A stretch of DNA of 20,154 nt from Pseudomonadota bacterium (GCA_023460715.1 JAEWPH010000248.1:1-20154), one strand, 5' to 3'. Positions 1 to 8,859 are shown, counted from the stretch's first letter. Translations and numbers: made by a program. The notes: generated by a model from the letters alone, not told the origin.

Positions 1-88
1 GTGCTGGTGAACGCAGCCCCGGCCCGCCGAGCCGTTTCAGGCAGCCCGTGCGCCCCTGTGCGCCGGCGCTGCGCTCCACAGGAATTCC

Positions 89-874
89 ATGCACACCTCC
101 GCCACCTCGGGCGCCTTGCAGATCGAGCGCCTGGTCAAGGAATACCGCGCCGGCACGCCGGTGCTGAAGTCCATCGACCTGACCATCGCCAACACGGGGC
201 TGACCAGCATCATCGGGCCTTCGGGCACCGGCAAGTCCACGCTGATCCGCTGCATCAACCGGCTCGTCACGCCCACCTCGGGCCGCATCCTGCTCCACCT
301 GGGCGGCGAGCAGGTGGACATGGCGCAGCTGCAGGGCCGCGCCCTGCGCCGCGCGCGCCGCCACATCGGCATGGTGTTCCAGGAATACAACCTGGTCGAG
401 CGCCTGACGGTGATGGAGAACCTGCTCACCGGCCGCCTGGGCTACCTGTCGGCCTGGCGCGCCTGGCGCCGCAAGTTCGAGCCCGAGGACTTCGCACATG
501 CCTACGAGCTGCTGGAGGTGGTGGGCCTGTCGGCCTTCGCCAACCAGCGCGTGGACGCGCTCAGCGGCGGCCAGCGCCAGCGCGTGGGCATCGCCCGGGC
601 GCTGATGCAGCAGCCCTCGGTGCTGCTGGCGGACGAGCCCACCTCGTCGCTGGACCCCAAGACCTCGGTCGAAATCATCCAGTTGCTGCGCGACCAGGGC
701 GTGCAGCGCAACATCCCGGTCATGGTCAACATCCATGACGTGGAGCTGGCGCGCAAATACTCCGACCGCATCGTCGGCATGACCGGCGGCCACGTGGTGT
801 ACGACGGACCGCCCGAGGGCCTGACCGAGGACCACCTGAACACCATCTACGGCGGCAAGGCATGGCTGGAATGA
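89..874 (+). CDS. phnC: Phosphonate-type ABC transporter ATP-binding protein
   Basis: This 261-residue protein is the ATPase that should power uptake of phosphonates or a related phosphorus compound across the inner membrane. All nucleotide-binding motifs are visible: Walker A GPSGTGKS at residues 43-50, the ABC signature LSGGQ at 158-162, Walker B VLLADEP at 178-184 followed by TSSLDP, and an H-loop histidine in NIHDVELA. The length is normal for PhnC. The ATG is preceded by AGGAA about 6 nt upstream. The stop overlaps the ATG of the next gene by four bases (ATGA), which implies translational coupling with the permease. The periplasmic binding protein (PhnD) is not in the window and may lie just upstream of position 1. 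The exact substrate (phosphonate, phosphite or phosphate ester) cannot be read from the ATPase. Confidence 0.93.
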   Translation: MHTSATSGALQIERLVKEYRAGTPVLKSIDLTIANTGLTSIIGPSGTGKSTLIRCINRLVTPTSGRILLHLGGEQVDMAQLQGRALRRARRHIGMVFQEYNLVERLTVMENLLTGRLGYLSAWRAWRRKFEPEDFAHAYELLEVVGLSAFANQRVDALSGGQRQRVGIARALMQQPSVLLADEPTSSLDPKTSVEIIQLLRDQGVQRNIPVMVNIHDVELARKYSDRIVGMTGGHVVYDGPPEGLTEDHLNTIYGGKAWLE

Positions 875-1674
875 CCCCCCCTCCCGCCGCCGCCCGCCCG
901 GGCCCGACCACGGCCTTCCGCTGGAGCGCAGGCCAAAAGGCCCTGGTGCTGGTCGTGCTGGCCTATGGCGTCTGGACGCTGGCCAACCTGGGCGTTTCGG
1001 CGGAGCGCCTGTCCGCCGGCTGGGAGCAGGGCGCGCGCTTCATCGGCCGCATGTTCCCGCCCGAGATGGGCAAGATGGACGAGCTGTGGCAAGGCATCAA
1101 GGAGACGCTGCAGATCGCCGTGCTGGCCACGGCGATCGGCCTGCTGCTGAGCCTGCCCGTGGGCCTGCTGGCCGCCAGCAACCTGTCGCCCGCGCCGCTG
1201 CGCATGGCAGGCCGGGCGCTGATCGCCGTGTGCCGCGCGCTGCATCCCGTGATCAGCGCCATCCTGTTCGTGAAGGCCGTGGGTTTCGGGCCGCTGGCCG
1301 GCATCCTGGCGCTGGTGGTGGCCACGGTGGGCTTCGTGGGCAAGCTGTTCGCCGACGCCATCGAGGAAATCTCGCCCAAGCCCATCGAGGCCATGCGCGC
1401 CACCGGCGCCTCGTTCGCCAACGTGGTGCTGTTCGGCGTGCTGCCGCAGGTGGCCTCGCGCTTCGTGGGCTTTTCCACCTACCAGCTCGACTCCAACCTG
1501 CGCAACTCCACCATGGTGGGCATCGTGGGCGCGGGCGGCATCGGCGGCGCGCTGTTCGCGGCCTTCCTGCGCTATGAATACAGCTTCGTGTGCACCATCC
1601 TCGCCACCGTCATCGCGATCATCGTGGTGGGCGAGCTGGTGGTGAACGCCGTCCGAAAGGCCCTGCATGTCTAA
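871..1674 (+). CDS. phnE: Phosphonate-type ABC transporter permease (first PhnE)
   Basis: This is an inner-membrane permease of the PhnE family, about 267 residues, with several hydrophobic segments beginning near residue 20. The cytoplasmic EAA-type coupling loop is visible as [11 protein letters not shown] followed by a conserved GVLPQ, the part that should contact the ATPase. A glycine-rich stretch ([13 protein letters not shown]) near the C-terminus is typical of the family. I chose the ATG at 871 because it overlaps the phnC stop as ATGA; an in-frame ATG at 862 would add three residues. The next gene encodes a second, related permease, so the channel is probably a PhnE-PhnE heterodimer. 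Confidence 0.9.
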   Translation: MTPPPAAARPGPTTAFRWSAGQKALVLVVLAYGVWTLANLGVSAERLSAGWEQGARFIGRMFPPEMGKMDELWQGIKETLQIAVLATAIGLLLSLPVGLLAASNLSPAPLRMAGRALIAVCRALHPVISAILFVKAVGFGPLAGILALVVATVGFVGKLFADAIEEISPKPIEAMRATGASFANVVLFGVLPQVASRFVGFSTYQLDSNLRNSTMVGIVGAGGIGGALFAAFLRYEYSFVCTILATVIAIIVVGELVVNAVRKALHV

Positions 1675-1818
1675 GCCCCCCCTGAGTCGCTTCGCGCATT
1701 CGCCCTCACGGGGGACCACGCCGGCGGCCGGGCCAAGCCCGCTCCACGGCGTGTGCTGGCATGGCCTGCTCCGCGGCCTCTCGACGATCCGGCCCCGCGC
1801 CCGTGAAGGAGCCCTGAC
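1675..1818. repeat. GC-rich repeat-like spacer between the two phnE genes
   Basis: This 144-nt spacer interrupts an otherwise tight operon and has no plausible gene. It begins with an imperfect hairpin pairing CCCC-TGAG (1679-1686) with CTCA-C-GGGG (1705-1714). A second perfect 7-bp inverted repeat follows (CACGCCG / CGGCGTG, about 1716-1752). The pattern resembles dispersed intergenic repeats that I recall from Comamonadaceae genomes, but that is memory, not a search. No T-run follows the hairpins, so it is not an obvious terminator. The ribosome binding site of the next gene (AAGGAG, 1806-1811) lies at its end. Confidence 0.5.
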
Positions 1819-2628
1819 ATGCAACTGACACACGCCAGCCCTGCCGTCACCTGGCAGCGCCACAGCTTCGGCCAGCGCATGCTGCGCTACGCCCTCTGGG
1901 TCTTTTGCGTCTGGGCCATCGTGCAGGCCGCGCGCACGATCGAGGTGATCCCCGAGTTCCTCTACGACGCGCCCGAGCAGATGGGCGACATGCTGCAGCG
2001 CATGTGGCCCGTGGATTGGGGCCACTACCGCACGGATGTGCATGCCGCGCTCATGGAGACGCTGCACATGGCCACGCTCGGCACCCTGCTGTCGCTGGCG
2101 CTGGCCCTGCCGCTGGGCGTGATGGTGGCGGGCAACGTCACCCGCAACCGGGCGCTGAACTTCATCGCCCGCGTGGTGCTGGTGGCCAGCCGCTCGGTCA
2201 ACTCGCTGGTGTGGGCGCTGCTGTTCGTGGCCATCTTCGGGCCGGGGCCGCTGGCAGGCATGCTGGCGATCGCGCTGCGCTCGGTGGGCTTCGTCGGCAA
2301 GCTGGTGGGCGAGGCGCTGGAGCAGGCCCCGCGCGGCCCTATCGAGGCGCTGCAGGCCGCCGGCGCATCCAAGTCCGCGCAGATCTGGTACGGCTACTGG
2401 CCGCACATCAAGCCCGCCTTCTGGTCGGTGGCGCTGCTGCGCTGGGACATCAACGTGCGCGAATCCGGCGTGCTGGGCCTGGTGGGCGCCGGCGGCATCG
2501 GCGTGGTGCTGAACACGGCCATCGACCTGTTCCACTGGAACCGCGTGGCGCTGGTGCTGCTCACCATCTTCGCCGTGGTGGCCGTGGCCGAACTGGTGGT
2601 GCTGCAGATCCGCAAGCGGGTGCTGTGA
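1819..2628 (+). CDS. phnE: Phosphonate-type ABC transporter permease (second PhnE)
   Basis: This is a 269-residue PhnE-family permease related to the protein encoded just upstream. It shares the coupling-loop pattern (PIEALQAAGASKSAQIWYGYWP) and the C-terminal GLVGAGGIGVVL motif. Hydrophobic segments occur near residues 27-40, 80-100, 110-150, 220-240 and at the C-terminus. The start is supported by AAGGAG ending 7 nt before the ATG. Paired phnE genes after phnC are a known arrangement and suggest a heterodimeric channel. No C-P lyase genes follow, so how the imported compound is used cannot be told from this window. Confidence 0.9.
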   Translation: MQLTHASPAVTWQRHSFGQRMLRYALWVFCVWAIVQAARTIEVIPEFLYDAPEQMGDMLQRMWPVDWGHYRTDVHAALMETLHMATLGTLLSLALALPLGVMVAGNVTRNRALNFIARVVLVASRSVNSLVWALLFVAIFGPGPLAGMLAIALRSVGFVGKLVGEALEQAPRGPIEALQAAGASKSAQIWYGYWPHIKPAFWSVALLRWDINVRESGVLGLVGAGGIGVVLNTAIDLFHWNRVALVLLTIFAVVAVAELVVLQIRKRVL

Positions 2629-2648
2629 GAGCGGGCACTGCGCCATCC

Positions 2649-2697
2649 GCTTCTTTTTTGATAGCTTCTTGCGCTTACGGAATAAGCGCTGGCGGCC
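2649..2697 (+). repeat. Bipartite hairpin repeat, copy 1 (intergenic)
   Basis: This is one of five copies in the window of a short element made of a 17-nt half (GCT...AGC, 2649-2665), a 5-nt spacer and a 19-nt half (2671-2689). In this copy the 19-nt half is a perfect 7-bp stem, GCGCTTA / TAAGCGC, with loop CGGAA, followed by TGGCGGCC. It lies 20 nt after the phnE stop, and there is no long T-run after the stem. It is the only copy in the forward orientation. Confidence 0.75.
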
Positions 2698-2791
2698 AAA
2701 AGCACCCCAAGCCCCAGGACCTGGCAAGGCGCGGTACGCTGGCAGCCTGTGACAGCCACCGCTTCGGGGCCGCTCCGCCCCACGATCCGCC

Positions 2792-3091
2792 ATGAACCCT
2801 GATACCTCCTCCCCCGCCCTGGCGCAACGGCACGCCCTGCAGGACCAGCTGAACCGGCTGCGCCAAGGCGAGACCTCCGCACACGCCTTCAGCCAGTCGG
2901 CCCGGCAGCACGGCGCACTGCTGGCCGCGCTGCCCGCCCGCTACGCCGAGGTGCTGCATGGCCTGCTCGACCGGCTGGAGTCCGGCGCGCTGTTTTCCGA
3001 AGAGAGCTGCTCCTTCAGCCAGAAGGACCTGATCGACAGCCTGCAAATGTGGCTCGACAAGACCGGGGCCGCTCTGCCGCCGCAGGGCTGA
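2792..3091 (+). CDS. Small conserved-looking hypothetical protein
   Basis: This 99-residue protein has no family that I recognise. It starts at an ATG with only a weak ribosome binding site and has the codon bias of its neighbours, which supports it being real. The composition suggests a soluble, mostly helical protein: RHALQDQLNRLRQGE near residues 13-27 and a leucine-rich stretch ALLAALPARYAEVLHGLLDRLESG around residues 42-65. The C-terminal part reads FSQKDLIDSLQMWLDKTG. There is no signal peptide, membrane segment or metal motif. It ends 6 nt before the convergent oxidoreductase gene. A role in transport or phosphonate use is possible but unsupported. Confidence 0.65.
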   Translation: MNPDTSSPALAQRHALQDQLNRLRQGETSAHAFSQSARQHGALLAALPARYAEVLHGLLDRLESGALFSEESCSFSQKDLIDSLQMWLDKTGAALPPQG

Positions 3092-3097
3092 CGCGCG

Positions 3098-4432
3098 CTA
3101 CGACTCCGCCCGCCCCGCCCACTTTTCCTTGGCGAGGTAGGCCCGCACGCCCAGGCCCCTGAAAGGCTCCGGCGGCATGCGCGTGGGGCGGCCCACGGCC
3201 AGGGCATCGGCGATCAGCGGATGGTCCTGGCCCAGCGCCAGGTCAGCCGCCAGCGCGCCCAGCACCGTGTGCTTGACCACGCCGGCCCCGTTGCAGCCGG
3301 CCACGCCGTGCACCTGCGGCGCAAAGCGTCCCCAGCGCGGCGCGCCATTGCGCGTCATGGCGATGGCGCCCTCCCAGAAGTGCGACAGCGGCACCTCATC
3401 GGCCAGTGACGGAAAACGCGCAGCGAACACGGCGGCGTGCGTGCGCCGCACCCGCTCGCGCACGGTGGCCGGCACGCGGAAGCCAGGCGCATATTCCACG
3501 CCCTGGCGTACCAGGATGCGGTGGCCGTCCGTGTAGCGGAGCGTGGCGCCGGTGATCGCGTTCACGGGCGTCACGCCCCAGCCCGCAGGCGCTCCGAGCC
3601 GCGCGCGCTGCGCGGGCGTGAGCGGCTCGGTGAGCGATGCAAAGGTGGCGAGCGGAAAGGTCTCGCCGCGGAACAGCCCCAGCTGCTGCGCGAAGCCGTT
3701 CGTGGCCAGCAGCAGTTGCGGCGCGGTGACGCTGCCGTGCGCCGTGCGCGCCACCACATGGTTGCCGGACAGGTCGAGGGACGCCACCGGCGAGCGCTCG
3801 TACAGCGTGACGCTGCCCGGCAGCGCATCCGCCAGCCCGCGGCACAGCGCGGCAGGGTTCAGCAGCACCGTGCCCGGCGTGTAAAGGCCGACCCGAAAGT
3901 AGTCCGTGCCCAGCCGCGCCGCCAGGCCGCTGCGGTCGAGCAGCTCCTGCGGCTGGCCGTGCCGGCGCAGTGCTTCGACATGGTGCGCCAGCGTGCGTTC
4001 TGCCGCGGGCGAGACGGCGCAGTGGTACTTGCCGGCACGCCGCCACTGGCAGTCGGTGGCGTGCGCGGCCACCAGCCGCTCCAGGTCGGCCATGCCGGCG
4101 TCCAGCAGGCGCTGGTAATGCGCGGCCTGGCGCAGTTCCTCCATCGAGCTGCCGACGTTGTGCGGCACGTCGATGGCGAAGCCGGAATTGCGGCCCGAGG
4201 CGTTGTCGCCCACGGTGCCCGCCTCCACCAGCGCGATGTGCGCGTGCGGGCGCAGCTCGGCCAGGCGCCGCGCCGCCGCCAGGCCGGCGTAGCCCGCGCC
4301 CAGCACCAGCCAGTCGGCGCGGACGTCGCCCGCCAAGGCATGGCGCGGCGTGCGTGCCGGCAGGATGGCGGACCAGCCGTTGTCGGTATCGTGCTGTGGG
4401 GCGCGCAGCGTGCGCGGCGGGGGGCGGCTCAC
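3098..4432 (-). CDS. FAD-dependent oxidoreductase (DAO family)
   Basis: This protein of about 444 residues belongs to the D-amino-acid-oxidase-like flavoprotein family. A Rossmann FAD-binding motif reads WLVLGAGYAGLAAARRLAEL (GxGxxG at residues 45-50), and an acidic residue closes the second strand (ALVEAG, Glu70). The segment ASGRNSGF just after it resembles the flavin-contact segment of PuuB-like gamma-glutamylputrescine oxidases. The C-terminal GVAGCNGAGVV is the usual second FAD-contact region. I chose GTG at 4432 because it overlaps the holA stop by four bases (GTGA); no good ATG is available in frame. It probably oxidises an amine or amino acid, but the substrate is unknown. It is cotranscribed with holA by position, although the functions are unrelated. 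Confidence 0.82.
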   Translation of the reverse strand: MSRPPPRTLRAPQHDTDNGWSAILPARTPRHALAGDVRADWLVLGAGYAGLAAARRLAELRPHAHIALVEAGTVGDNASGRNSGFAIDVPHNVGSSMEELRQAAHYQRLLDAGMADLERLVAAHATDCQWRRAGKYHCAVSPAAERTLAHHVEALRRHGQPQELLDRSGLAARLGTDYFRVGLYTPGTVLLNPAALCRGLADALPGSVTLYERSPVASLDLSGNHVVARTAHGSVTAPQLLLATNGFAQQLGLFRGETFPLATFASLTEPLTPAQRARLGAPAGWGVTPVNAITGATLRYTDGHRILVRQGVEYAPGFRVPATVRERVRRTHAAVFAARFPSLADEVPLSHFWEGAIAMTRNGAPRWGRFAPQVHGVAGCNGAGVVKHTVLGALAADLALGQDHPLIADALAVGRPTRMPPEPFRGLGVRAYLAKEKWAGRAES

Positions 4433-5481
4433 CGGGCCACGCAGGCCTTGCACAGCTGCAGCGCCAGCCGCTGCAGGGCCTGCCAGCCGTCGGCCGGCCA
4501 GTCGGGCACCTTGAGGCCTTTGACGATGCCGTCCACCGTGTGGGCGGACTGCAGCAGGCGCGCGGCGGTGGCGTCGTTCAGGCGCGGCAGCACGCGCTCG
4601 AACAGCCGTTCCTTGGGGCCCCAGACGCGGTTCTCGCGCAGGGCCATGGGCAGGGGCTTGCCGGCGTTCATGGCGTCCTTCACGCGCTTCAGTGCGCGGA
4701 TGTCCTCGGCCAGCGCCCAGTGCACCAGCACCTCGGCCTCGCCTTCGGCCTGCAGGCCGTCGAGCATGCGCTGCACGCGCAGCACCTGGCCGGAGAGCAC
4801 CGCCTCGGACAGCTTGAACACGTCGTAGCGCGCCACGTTGAGCACGGCGGATTCGACTTGGCTCCACGACAGCTCGCCCGGCGGGTGCAGCAGCGCGAGT
4901 TTCTGGATCTCCTGGTGCGCGGCCAGCAGGTTGCCTTCCACGCGGTCGGCAAAGAACTGCAGCGTGCGCTGGCCTTCTTCGCCCGGCGCCACGCGCTGGC
5001 CCTGCGCGCCCAGGCGCTGGGCGATCCATTGCGGCAGCGCGCCGCGCTCCACCGGGTCGATCTGCACGCTGACACCGTGGCCGTCCAGCGCGCTGAACCA
5101 GGCGCCGGTGCGGGTCGCCTTGTCCAGGCGCGGCAGCATCACCAGGGTGAGCGTGCTGTCGTTGCCCTGCGCGCTTTCGGCGATCTGCTGCAGGGCGACG
5201 CTGCCGTCCTTGCCCGGCTTGCCCGAGGGAATGCGGATCTCGACGATCTGTTTGTCGGCGAACAGGGACAGCGAGCCGCCGGCGGCCAGCACGGCGCTCC
5301 AGTCGAAGTGCGCCCCCGCCACCGTGTAGCTGCTGCGCTCGGTGTAGCCCTGCGCGCGCGCCGCGGCGCGGATGGCGTCGGCCGCCTCCTGCTGCAGCAG
5401 CGGCTCGTCGCCGTGCAGGGTGTAGAGCGACCGCACGCCCTTGCTCAATTGGGCCGGCAGCTGGTTCAGTGCAAGTTGCAT
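4429..5481 (-). CDS. holA: DNA polymerase III delta subunit
   Basis: This 350-residue protein is the delta subunit of the clamp loader, which opens the beta sliding clamp during loading on DNA. Recognition rests on the family pattern: an N-terminal LYTLHGDEPLLQQEAADAIR (residues 19-38), a central ADRVEGNLLAAHQEIQKLALL (about 179-199), then YDVFKLSEAVLSG and a C-terminal helical collar. E. coli HolA is 343 residues, so the length fits. The gene follows lptE, as in many proteobacteria. The upstream 109-nt gap holds a repeat that ends 17 nt before the ATG, and I see no strong Shine-Dalgarno sequence. Its stop overlaps the GTG start of the oxidoreductase. Confidence 0.93.
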   Translation of the reverse strand: MQLALNQLPAQLSKGVRSLYTLHGDEPLLQQEAADAIRAAARAQGYTERSSYTVAGAHFDWSAVLAAGGSLSLFADKQIVEIRIPSGKPGKDGSVALQQIAESAQGNDSTLTLVMLPRLDKATRTGAWFSALDGHGVSVQIDPVERGALPQWIAQRLGAQGQRVAPGEEGQRTLQFFADRVEGNLLAAHQEIQKLALLHPPGELSWSQVESAVLNVARYDVFKLSEAVLSGQVLRVQRMLDGLQAEGEAEVLVHWALAEDIRALKRVKDAMNAGKPLPMALRENRVWGPKERLFERVLPRLNDATAARLLQSAHTVDGIVKGLKVPDWPADGWQALQRLALQLCKACVAR

Positions 5482-5498
5482 GGGTGAGGAGGCAAACA

Positions 5499-5547
5499 GG
5501 CCATCAGCGCTTATGCATTAAGCGCGACAAGCTATTAAAACAATAGC
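5499..5547 (-). repeat. Bipartite hairpin repeat, copy 2 (just upstream of holA)
   Basis: On the reverse strand this copy has the 17-nt half GCTATT-GTTTT-AATAGC (5547-5531, a perfect 6-bp stem), a 5-nt spacer and a 19-nt half GCGCTTA-ATGCA-TAAGCGC (5525-5507, a perfect 7-bp stem), followed by TGATGGCC. Both halves could fold in the lptE-holA message. It is the copy with the most complete hairpins and lies 17 nt before the holA start codon. Confidence 0.8.
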
Positions 5548-5561
5548 AAGATACACCACCC

Positions 5562-5588
5562 CAAGCGCTGGCGCGGGGCGGGCGCTTG
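5562..5588 (-). repeat. Inverted repeat after lptE, possible partial repeat copy
   Basis: A perfect 7-bp inverted repeat (CAAGCGC at 5562-5568, GCGCTTG at 5582-5588) with a 13-nt GC-rich loop sits 2 nt after the lptE stop. No T-run follows, so it is a poor intrinsic terminator. The arms share the GCGCTT/AAGCGC sequence of the bipartite repeat next to it, and it may be a decayed half copy. Confidence 0.4.
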
Positions 5589-5590
5589 CT

Positions 5591-6097
5591 TCAGGGCCCG
5601 GCCGGGGGCTTGACCGCGGCCAGCCGGCGCATGAGCTGCTGCGCCAGGTCGGTCTGCATGTCCTTGAACAGCAGGGCCTCCTCGCCTTCCTTGGACAGCG
5701 CAATGCTTTCGTTGTAGCTGATGTCGCGCTGCTGGAGCAGTTCGGTGTCCGGGATCCACTCCTGGTCCTGCGGGCCGCGCAGACGGAAGCGCACGCGCAG
5801 GCGCAACTGCAGCTCGCGCACCTGACCAGAGGCGTTCTGGCCCACGACCACGCGCTCCTGCCGCTCGGAGAGGATGTCGACGATGGCCTCGGCCTGCGGC
5901 TGCTGCGCGGCGTCCGTCAGCACCGTCAGCGCTCCGCCGGAGCTTTGCAGCTGGCGGCGCAGCTCGCGCACGAACGGCGAAGCGCCCGGCACATACAGCG
6001 TGGCGAAGGCGAACTCCGGCGCGCGGCGCAGGCGGAAGCCGCAGGCCGCCAGCGGTGCAGCAGCGGCCAGCGCGATCAGAAGGGTGCGTTTGTGCAT
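5591..6097 (-). CDS. lptE: LPS-assembly lipoprotein LptE
   Basis: This protein of about 168 residues is the outer-membrane lipoprotein that plugs and supports the LptD barrel during lipopolysaccharide insertion. I chose the ATG at 6097 because AGGAA lies about 7 nt upstream and because the protein then opens with a compact lipoprotein signal: MHKR, a hydrophobic run, and the lipobox LAAC followed by GFRLR. An in-frame ATG at 6145 would put 16 extra polar residues before the signal. The CGFRLR start of the mature protein and the segment SYNESIALSKEGEEALLFKDMQTDLAQQLMRRL near the C-terminus are typical of LptE/RlpB. It lies between leuS and holA, the conserved order. Confidence 0.9.
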   Translation of the reverse strand: MHKRTLLIALAAAAPLAACGFRLRRAPEFAFATLYVPGASPFVRELRRQLQSSGGALTVLTDAAQQPQAEAIVDILSERQERVVVGQNASGQVRELQLRLRVRFRLRGPQDQEWIPDTELLQQRDISYNESIALSKEGEEALLFKDMQTDLAQQLMRRLAAVKPPAGP

Positions 6098-6147
6098 GGA
6101 CGGTTCCTGGTGGCGGTGGCCGGACGGGTTGGGTAGACGGGCCACGG

Positions 6148-8859
6148 TCAGACGACGACGTTCACCAGCCGGCCCGGCACCACGATGACCTTCTTGGGCG
6201 CCGCGCCGTTGGCGAAGGCCTGGAAGTCGGGGCTGGCCAGCGCGATGCGCTCGATCTCGGCCTTGTCGGCCGAGGCGGGCACCAGGATGGCGCCGCGCAG
6301 CTTGCCGTTGACCTGCAGCATCAGCTGCAGCTCGTCCTGCACCAACGCCGCGGCATCCACCTGGGGCCAGGGAGCGTCCAGCAGATCACCGAGCGCGCCG
6401 GCATAGCCCAGCCCGTTCCACAGGCTGTGCGCGATGTGCGGCGTGGCCGGGTACAGCGCCCGCAGCAGGATGCCGAAGCCTTCGATCAGTGCGACCTGCG
6501 CGCCCGCGCTGTCCGTCGCCTTGAAGTCTTCCAGCGCGTTGATCATCTTCATCGCGCCGGACACCACGGTGTTGTACTGCATGCGCTGGTAGTCGTAGTC
6601 CACCTGCTTGAGCACGGTGTGGATCTCCAGCCGCAGGGCCTTGGCCTCCTTGCTGAACTCCACGTCCTTCAGGCTGCCGGCGCTTGCCACGCTTGCGGTA
6701 GCCGCTCCCATATCCATAGCGGACAGCTTGACGCCGAAGTTCCACACGCGGCGCAGAAAGCGGTAGCTGCCTTCCACCGCCGCGTCGTTCCATTCCAGCG
6801 TGGCCTCGGGCGGGGCGGTGAACATGGTGTACAGGCGGGCCGTGTCGGCGCCGTACTTCTCGATCAGGTCCTGCGGATCGACGCCGTTGTTCTTGGACTT
6901 GGACATGGTGCCCACGCCCTCGTAGTCGATGGGCGTGCCCACGGGCAGCAGGCCGTCGCCGCTCGTGGCCTCGTTCTTGAGCTTGGCGCCGATGATCTTG
7001 CCGCCTTCATCGAGCACATGCTCCACATCGTGCGGCCAGAAGTAATCCTTGCCGCCCTTGGCGGTGCGGCGGCTGTAGATGTGGTTGAGCACCATGCCCT
7101 GGGTGAGCAGCTTGGTGAAAGGCTCGTCCACGGCCACCAGCCCCAGGTCGCGCATGACCTTGGTCCAGAAGCGCGCGTACAGCAGGTGCAGGATGGCGTG
7201 CTCGATGCCGCCGATGTACTGGTCCATCGGCATCCAGTACTTGGCGCCTTCGGCCACCATGGCCTCGCTGTTCTTCGGGTCGCAGTAGCGCATGAAGTAC
7301 CACGACGAATCCACGAAGGTGTCCATGGTGTCGGTTTCGCGGCGCGCGGCCTTGCCGCAGACCGGGCAGGTCACGCCGGCATGGAAGCCCTCGTGCTTGT
7401 GCAGCGGGTTGCCCGAGCCGTCGGGGATGCAGTCCTGCGGCAGCACCACGGGCAGATCCTTCTCGGGGACCGGCACGGCGCCGTGCTCGTCGCAATGGAT
7501 GATGGGGATCGGCGTGCCCCAGTAGCGCTGGCGGCTGACGCCCCAGTCGCGCAGGCGCCAGGTGGTCTTGAGTTCGCCCAGGCCCTTCTCGTGCAGCGCA
7601 TGGGCCACGGCGGCCACGGCTTCCTTGTATGACAGGCCGCTGAAATTGTCGGAGTTGATGGTGACGCCCTGGACCTTGTCGCCGTACCAGTCCTGCCAGC
7701 GGTGGTAGTCGAAGGTCTCGCCGTCGACCAGCACCACCTGCTTGATCTCCAGGCCGTACTTGAGCGCGAAGGCGAAGTCACGCTCGTCGTGCGCCGGCAC
7801 ACCCATCACGGCGCCGTCGCCATAGCCCATCAGCACGTAGTTGCCCACCCACACCTCCACCGGTTCTTCGGTGAGCGGATGGGTCACGGTCAGGCCCGTG
7901 CGCATGCCCTTCTTTTCCTGCGTGGCCAGCTCGGCCTCGGTGGTGCCGCCGGTCTTGCATTCCTCGATGAAGGCAGCCAGCTCGGGGTTGCTGCACGCAG
8001 CGTGCGCAGCCAGCGGGTGCTCGGGCGCCACGGCGCAGAAGGTCACGCCCATGATGGTGTCGGCGCGCGTGGTGAACACGTACATCCTGCCGTCGCCGAT
8101 CAGCTTGCCGTCATCGCCCTGGATGTCGTGGGTGAAGGCAAAGCGCACGCCTTCGCTCTTGCCGATCCAGTTCTCCTGCATCAGCTTGACGCGCTCCGGC
8201 CAGCCGGGCAGCTTGTCGCCGGTCACGAAGTCGAGCAGCTCTTCGGCGTAGTCGGTGATCTTGAGGTAGTAGCCGGGGATCTCGCGCTTCTCGACCACGG
8301 CGCCCGTGCGCCAGCCCTTGCCGTCGATGACCTGCTCGTTGGCCAGCACGGTCTGGTCCACCGGATCCCAGTTCACGACCTGGGTCTTGCGGTAGGCGAT
8401 GCCCTTCTCCAGCATCTTGAGGAACAGCCACTGGTTCCATTGGTAGTACTCGGGGTCGCAGGTAGCGACCTCACGGCTCCAGTCGATGGCCAGGCCCATC
8501 GCCTGCATCTGCTTCTTCATGTACGCGATGTTCTCGTACGTCCACTTCGCAGGCGGCACGCCGTTCTTCAGCGCGGCGTTCTCGGCCGGCAGGCCGAAGG
8601 CGTCCCAGCCCATGGGCATCAGCACGTTGTGGCCGTTCATGCGCAGGTAGCGCGTGAGCATGTCGTTGATCGTGTAGTTGCGCACGTGTCCCATGTGCAG
8701 CTTGCCGCTGGGGTAGGGCAACATGGAGCAGGCGTAGAACTTCTTCTTCGGCTCACCCCGCGCGTCGCGCGCGTCCTCGTTCACACGGTAGGCATCGGCA
8801 GCCGCCCAATGGCTGTGGGCGGCGCGCTCGACTTCGGAGTGGATGTATTTGTCTTGCAT
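6148..8859 (-). CDS. leuS: Leucyl-tRNA synthetase
   Basis: This 903-residue class I aminoacyl-tRNA synthetase charges tRNA-Leu. The HIGH-type motif reads HMGH at residues 55-58, within [19 protein letters not shown]. The KMSKS-type motif reads TMSKSK around residues 651-656. The CP1 editing domain (about 220-420) includes the threonine-rich stretch [13 protein letters not shown] and the sequence [17 protein letters not shown]. The C-terminal anticodon-binding region contains [17 protein letters not shown], and the protein ends at a family-typical VNGKLRG...[16 protein letters not shown] repeat copy is read through in frame at residues 714-727 (Ala/Ser/Thr-rich [15 protein letters not shown]), just before the anticodon-binding helices, with codons such as GCT, GGA and GCA that are unusual here. 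It is the first gene of the leftward leuS-lptE-holA series. Confidence 0.97.
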   Translation of the reverse strand: MQDKYIHSEVERAAHSHWAAADAYRVNEDARDARGEPKKKFYACSMLPYPSGKLHMGHVRNYTINDMLTRYLRMNGHNVLMPMGWDAFGLPAENAALKNGVPPAKWTYENIAYMKKQMQAMGLAIDWSREVATCDPEYYQWNQWLFLKMLEKGIAYRKTQVVNWDPVDQTVLANEQVIDGKGWRTGAVVEKREIPGYYLKITDYAEELLDFVTGDKLPGWPERVKLMQENWIGKSEGVRFAFTHDIQGDDGKLIGDGRMYVFTTRADTIMGVTFCAVAPEHPLAAHAACSNPELAAFIEECKTGGTTEAELATQEKKGMRTGLTVTHPLTEEPVEVWVGNYVLMGYGDGAVMGVPAHDERDFAFALKYGLEIKQVVLVDGETFDYHRWQDWYGDKVQGVTINSDNFSGLSYKEAVAAVAHALHEKGLGELKTTWRLRDWGVSRQRYWGTPIPIIHCDEHGAVPVPEKDLPVVLPQDCIPDGSGNPLHKHEGFHAGVTCPVCGKAARRETDTMDTFVDSSWYFMRYCDPKNSEAMVAEGAKYWMPMDQYIGGIEHAILHLLYARFWTKVMRDLGLVAVDEPFTKLLTQGMVLNHIYSRRTAKGGKDYFWPHDVEHVLDEGGKIIGAKLKNEATSGDGLLPVGTPIDYEGVGTMSKSKNNGVDPQDLIEKYGADTARLYTMFTAPPEATLEWNDAAVEGSYRFLRRVWNFGVKLSAMDMGAATASVASAGSLKDVEFSKEAKALRLEIHTVLKQVDYDYQRMQYNTVVSGAMKMINALEDFKATDSAGAQVALIEGFGILLRALYPATPHIAHSLWNGLGYAGALGDLLDAPWPQVDAAALVQDELQLMLQVNGKLRGAILVPASADKAEIERIALASPDFQAFANGAAPKKVIVVPGRLVNVVV
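6672..6720 (-). repeat. Bipartite hairpin repeat, copy 3 (inside leuS)
   Basis: On the reverse strand the 17-nt half (GCT...AGC, 6720-6704), the 5-nt spacer GGCTA and the 19-nt half (6698-6680) have exactly the spacing of the intergenic copies. The stems are degraded but the end triplets and the AAGCGC arm remain. By my hand count this copy matches the purK copy at 31 of 41 positions. It is read in the gene sense and encodes an Ala/Ser/Thr-rich segment of LeuS. Confidence 0.65.

Noticed and set aside
1..738. A long open frame from the first base overlapping phnC in another frame
   Set aside because: Arg/Pro/His-rich translation without motifs; phnC in the other frame has all ABC motifs.
847..2793. 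A 648-codon open frame on the reverse strand opposite the phnE genes
   Set aside because: It is His/Gln/Arg/Ala-rich with no family similarity, a usual antisense artefact of high-GC genes; the forward genes have clear family motifs.
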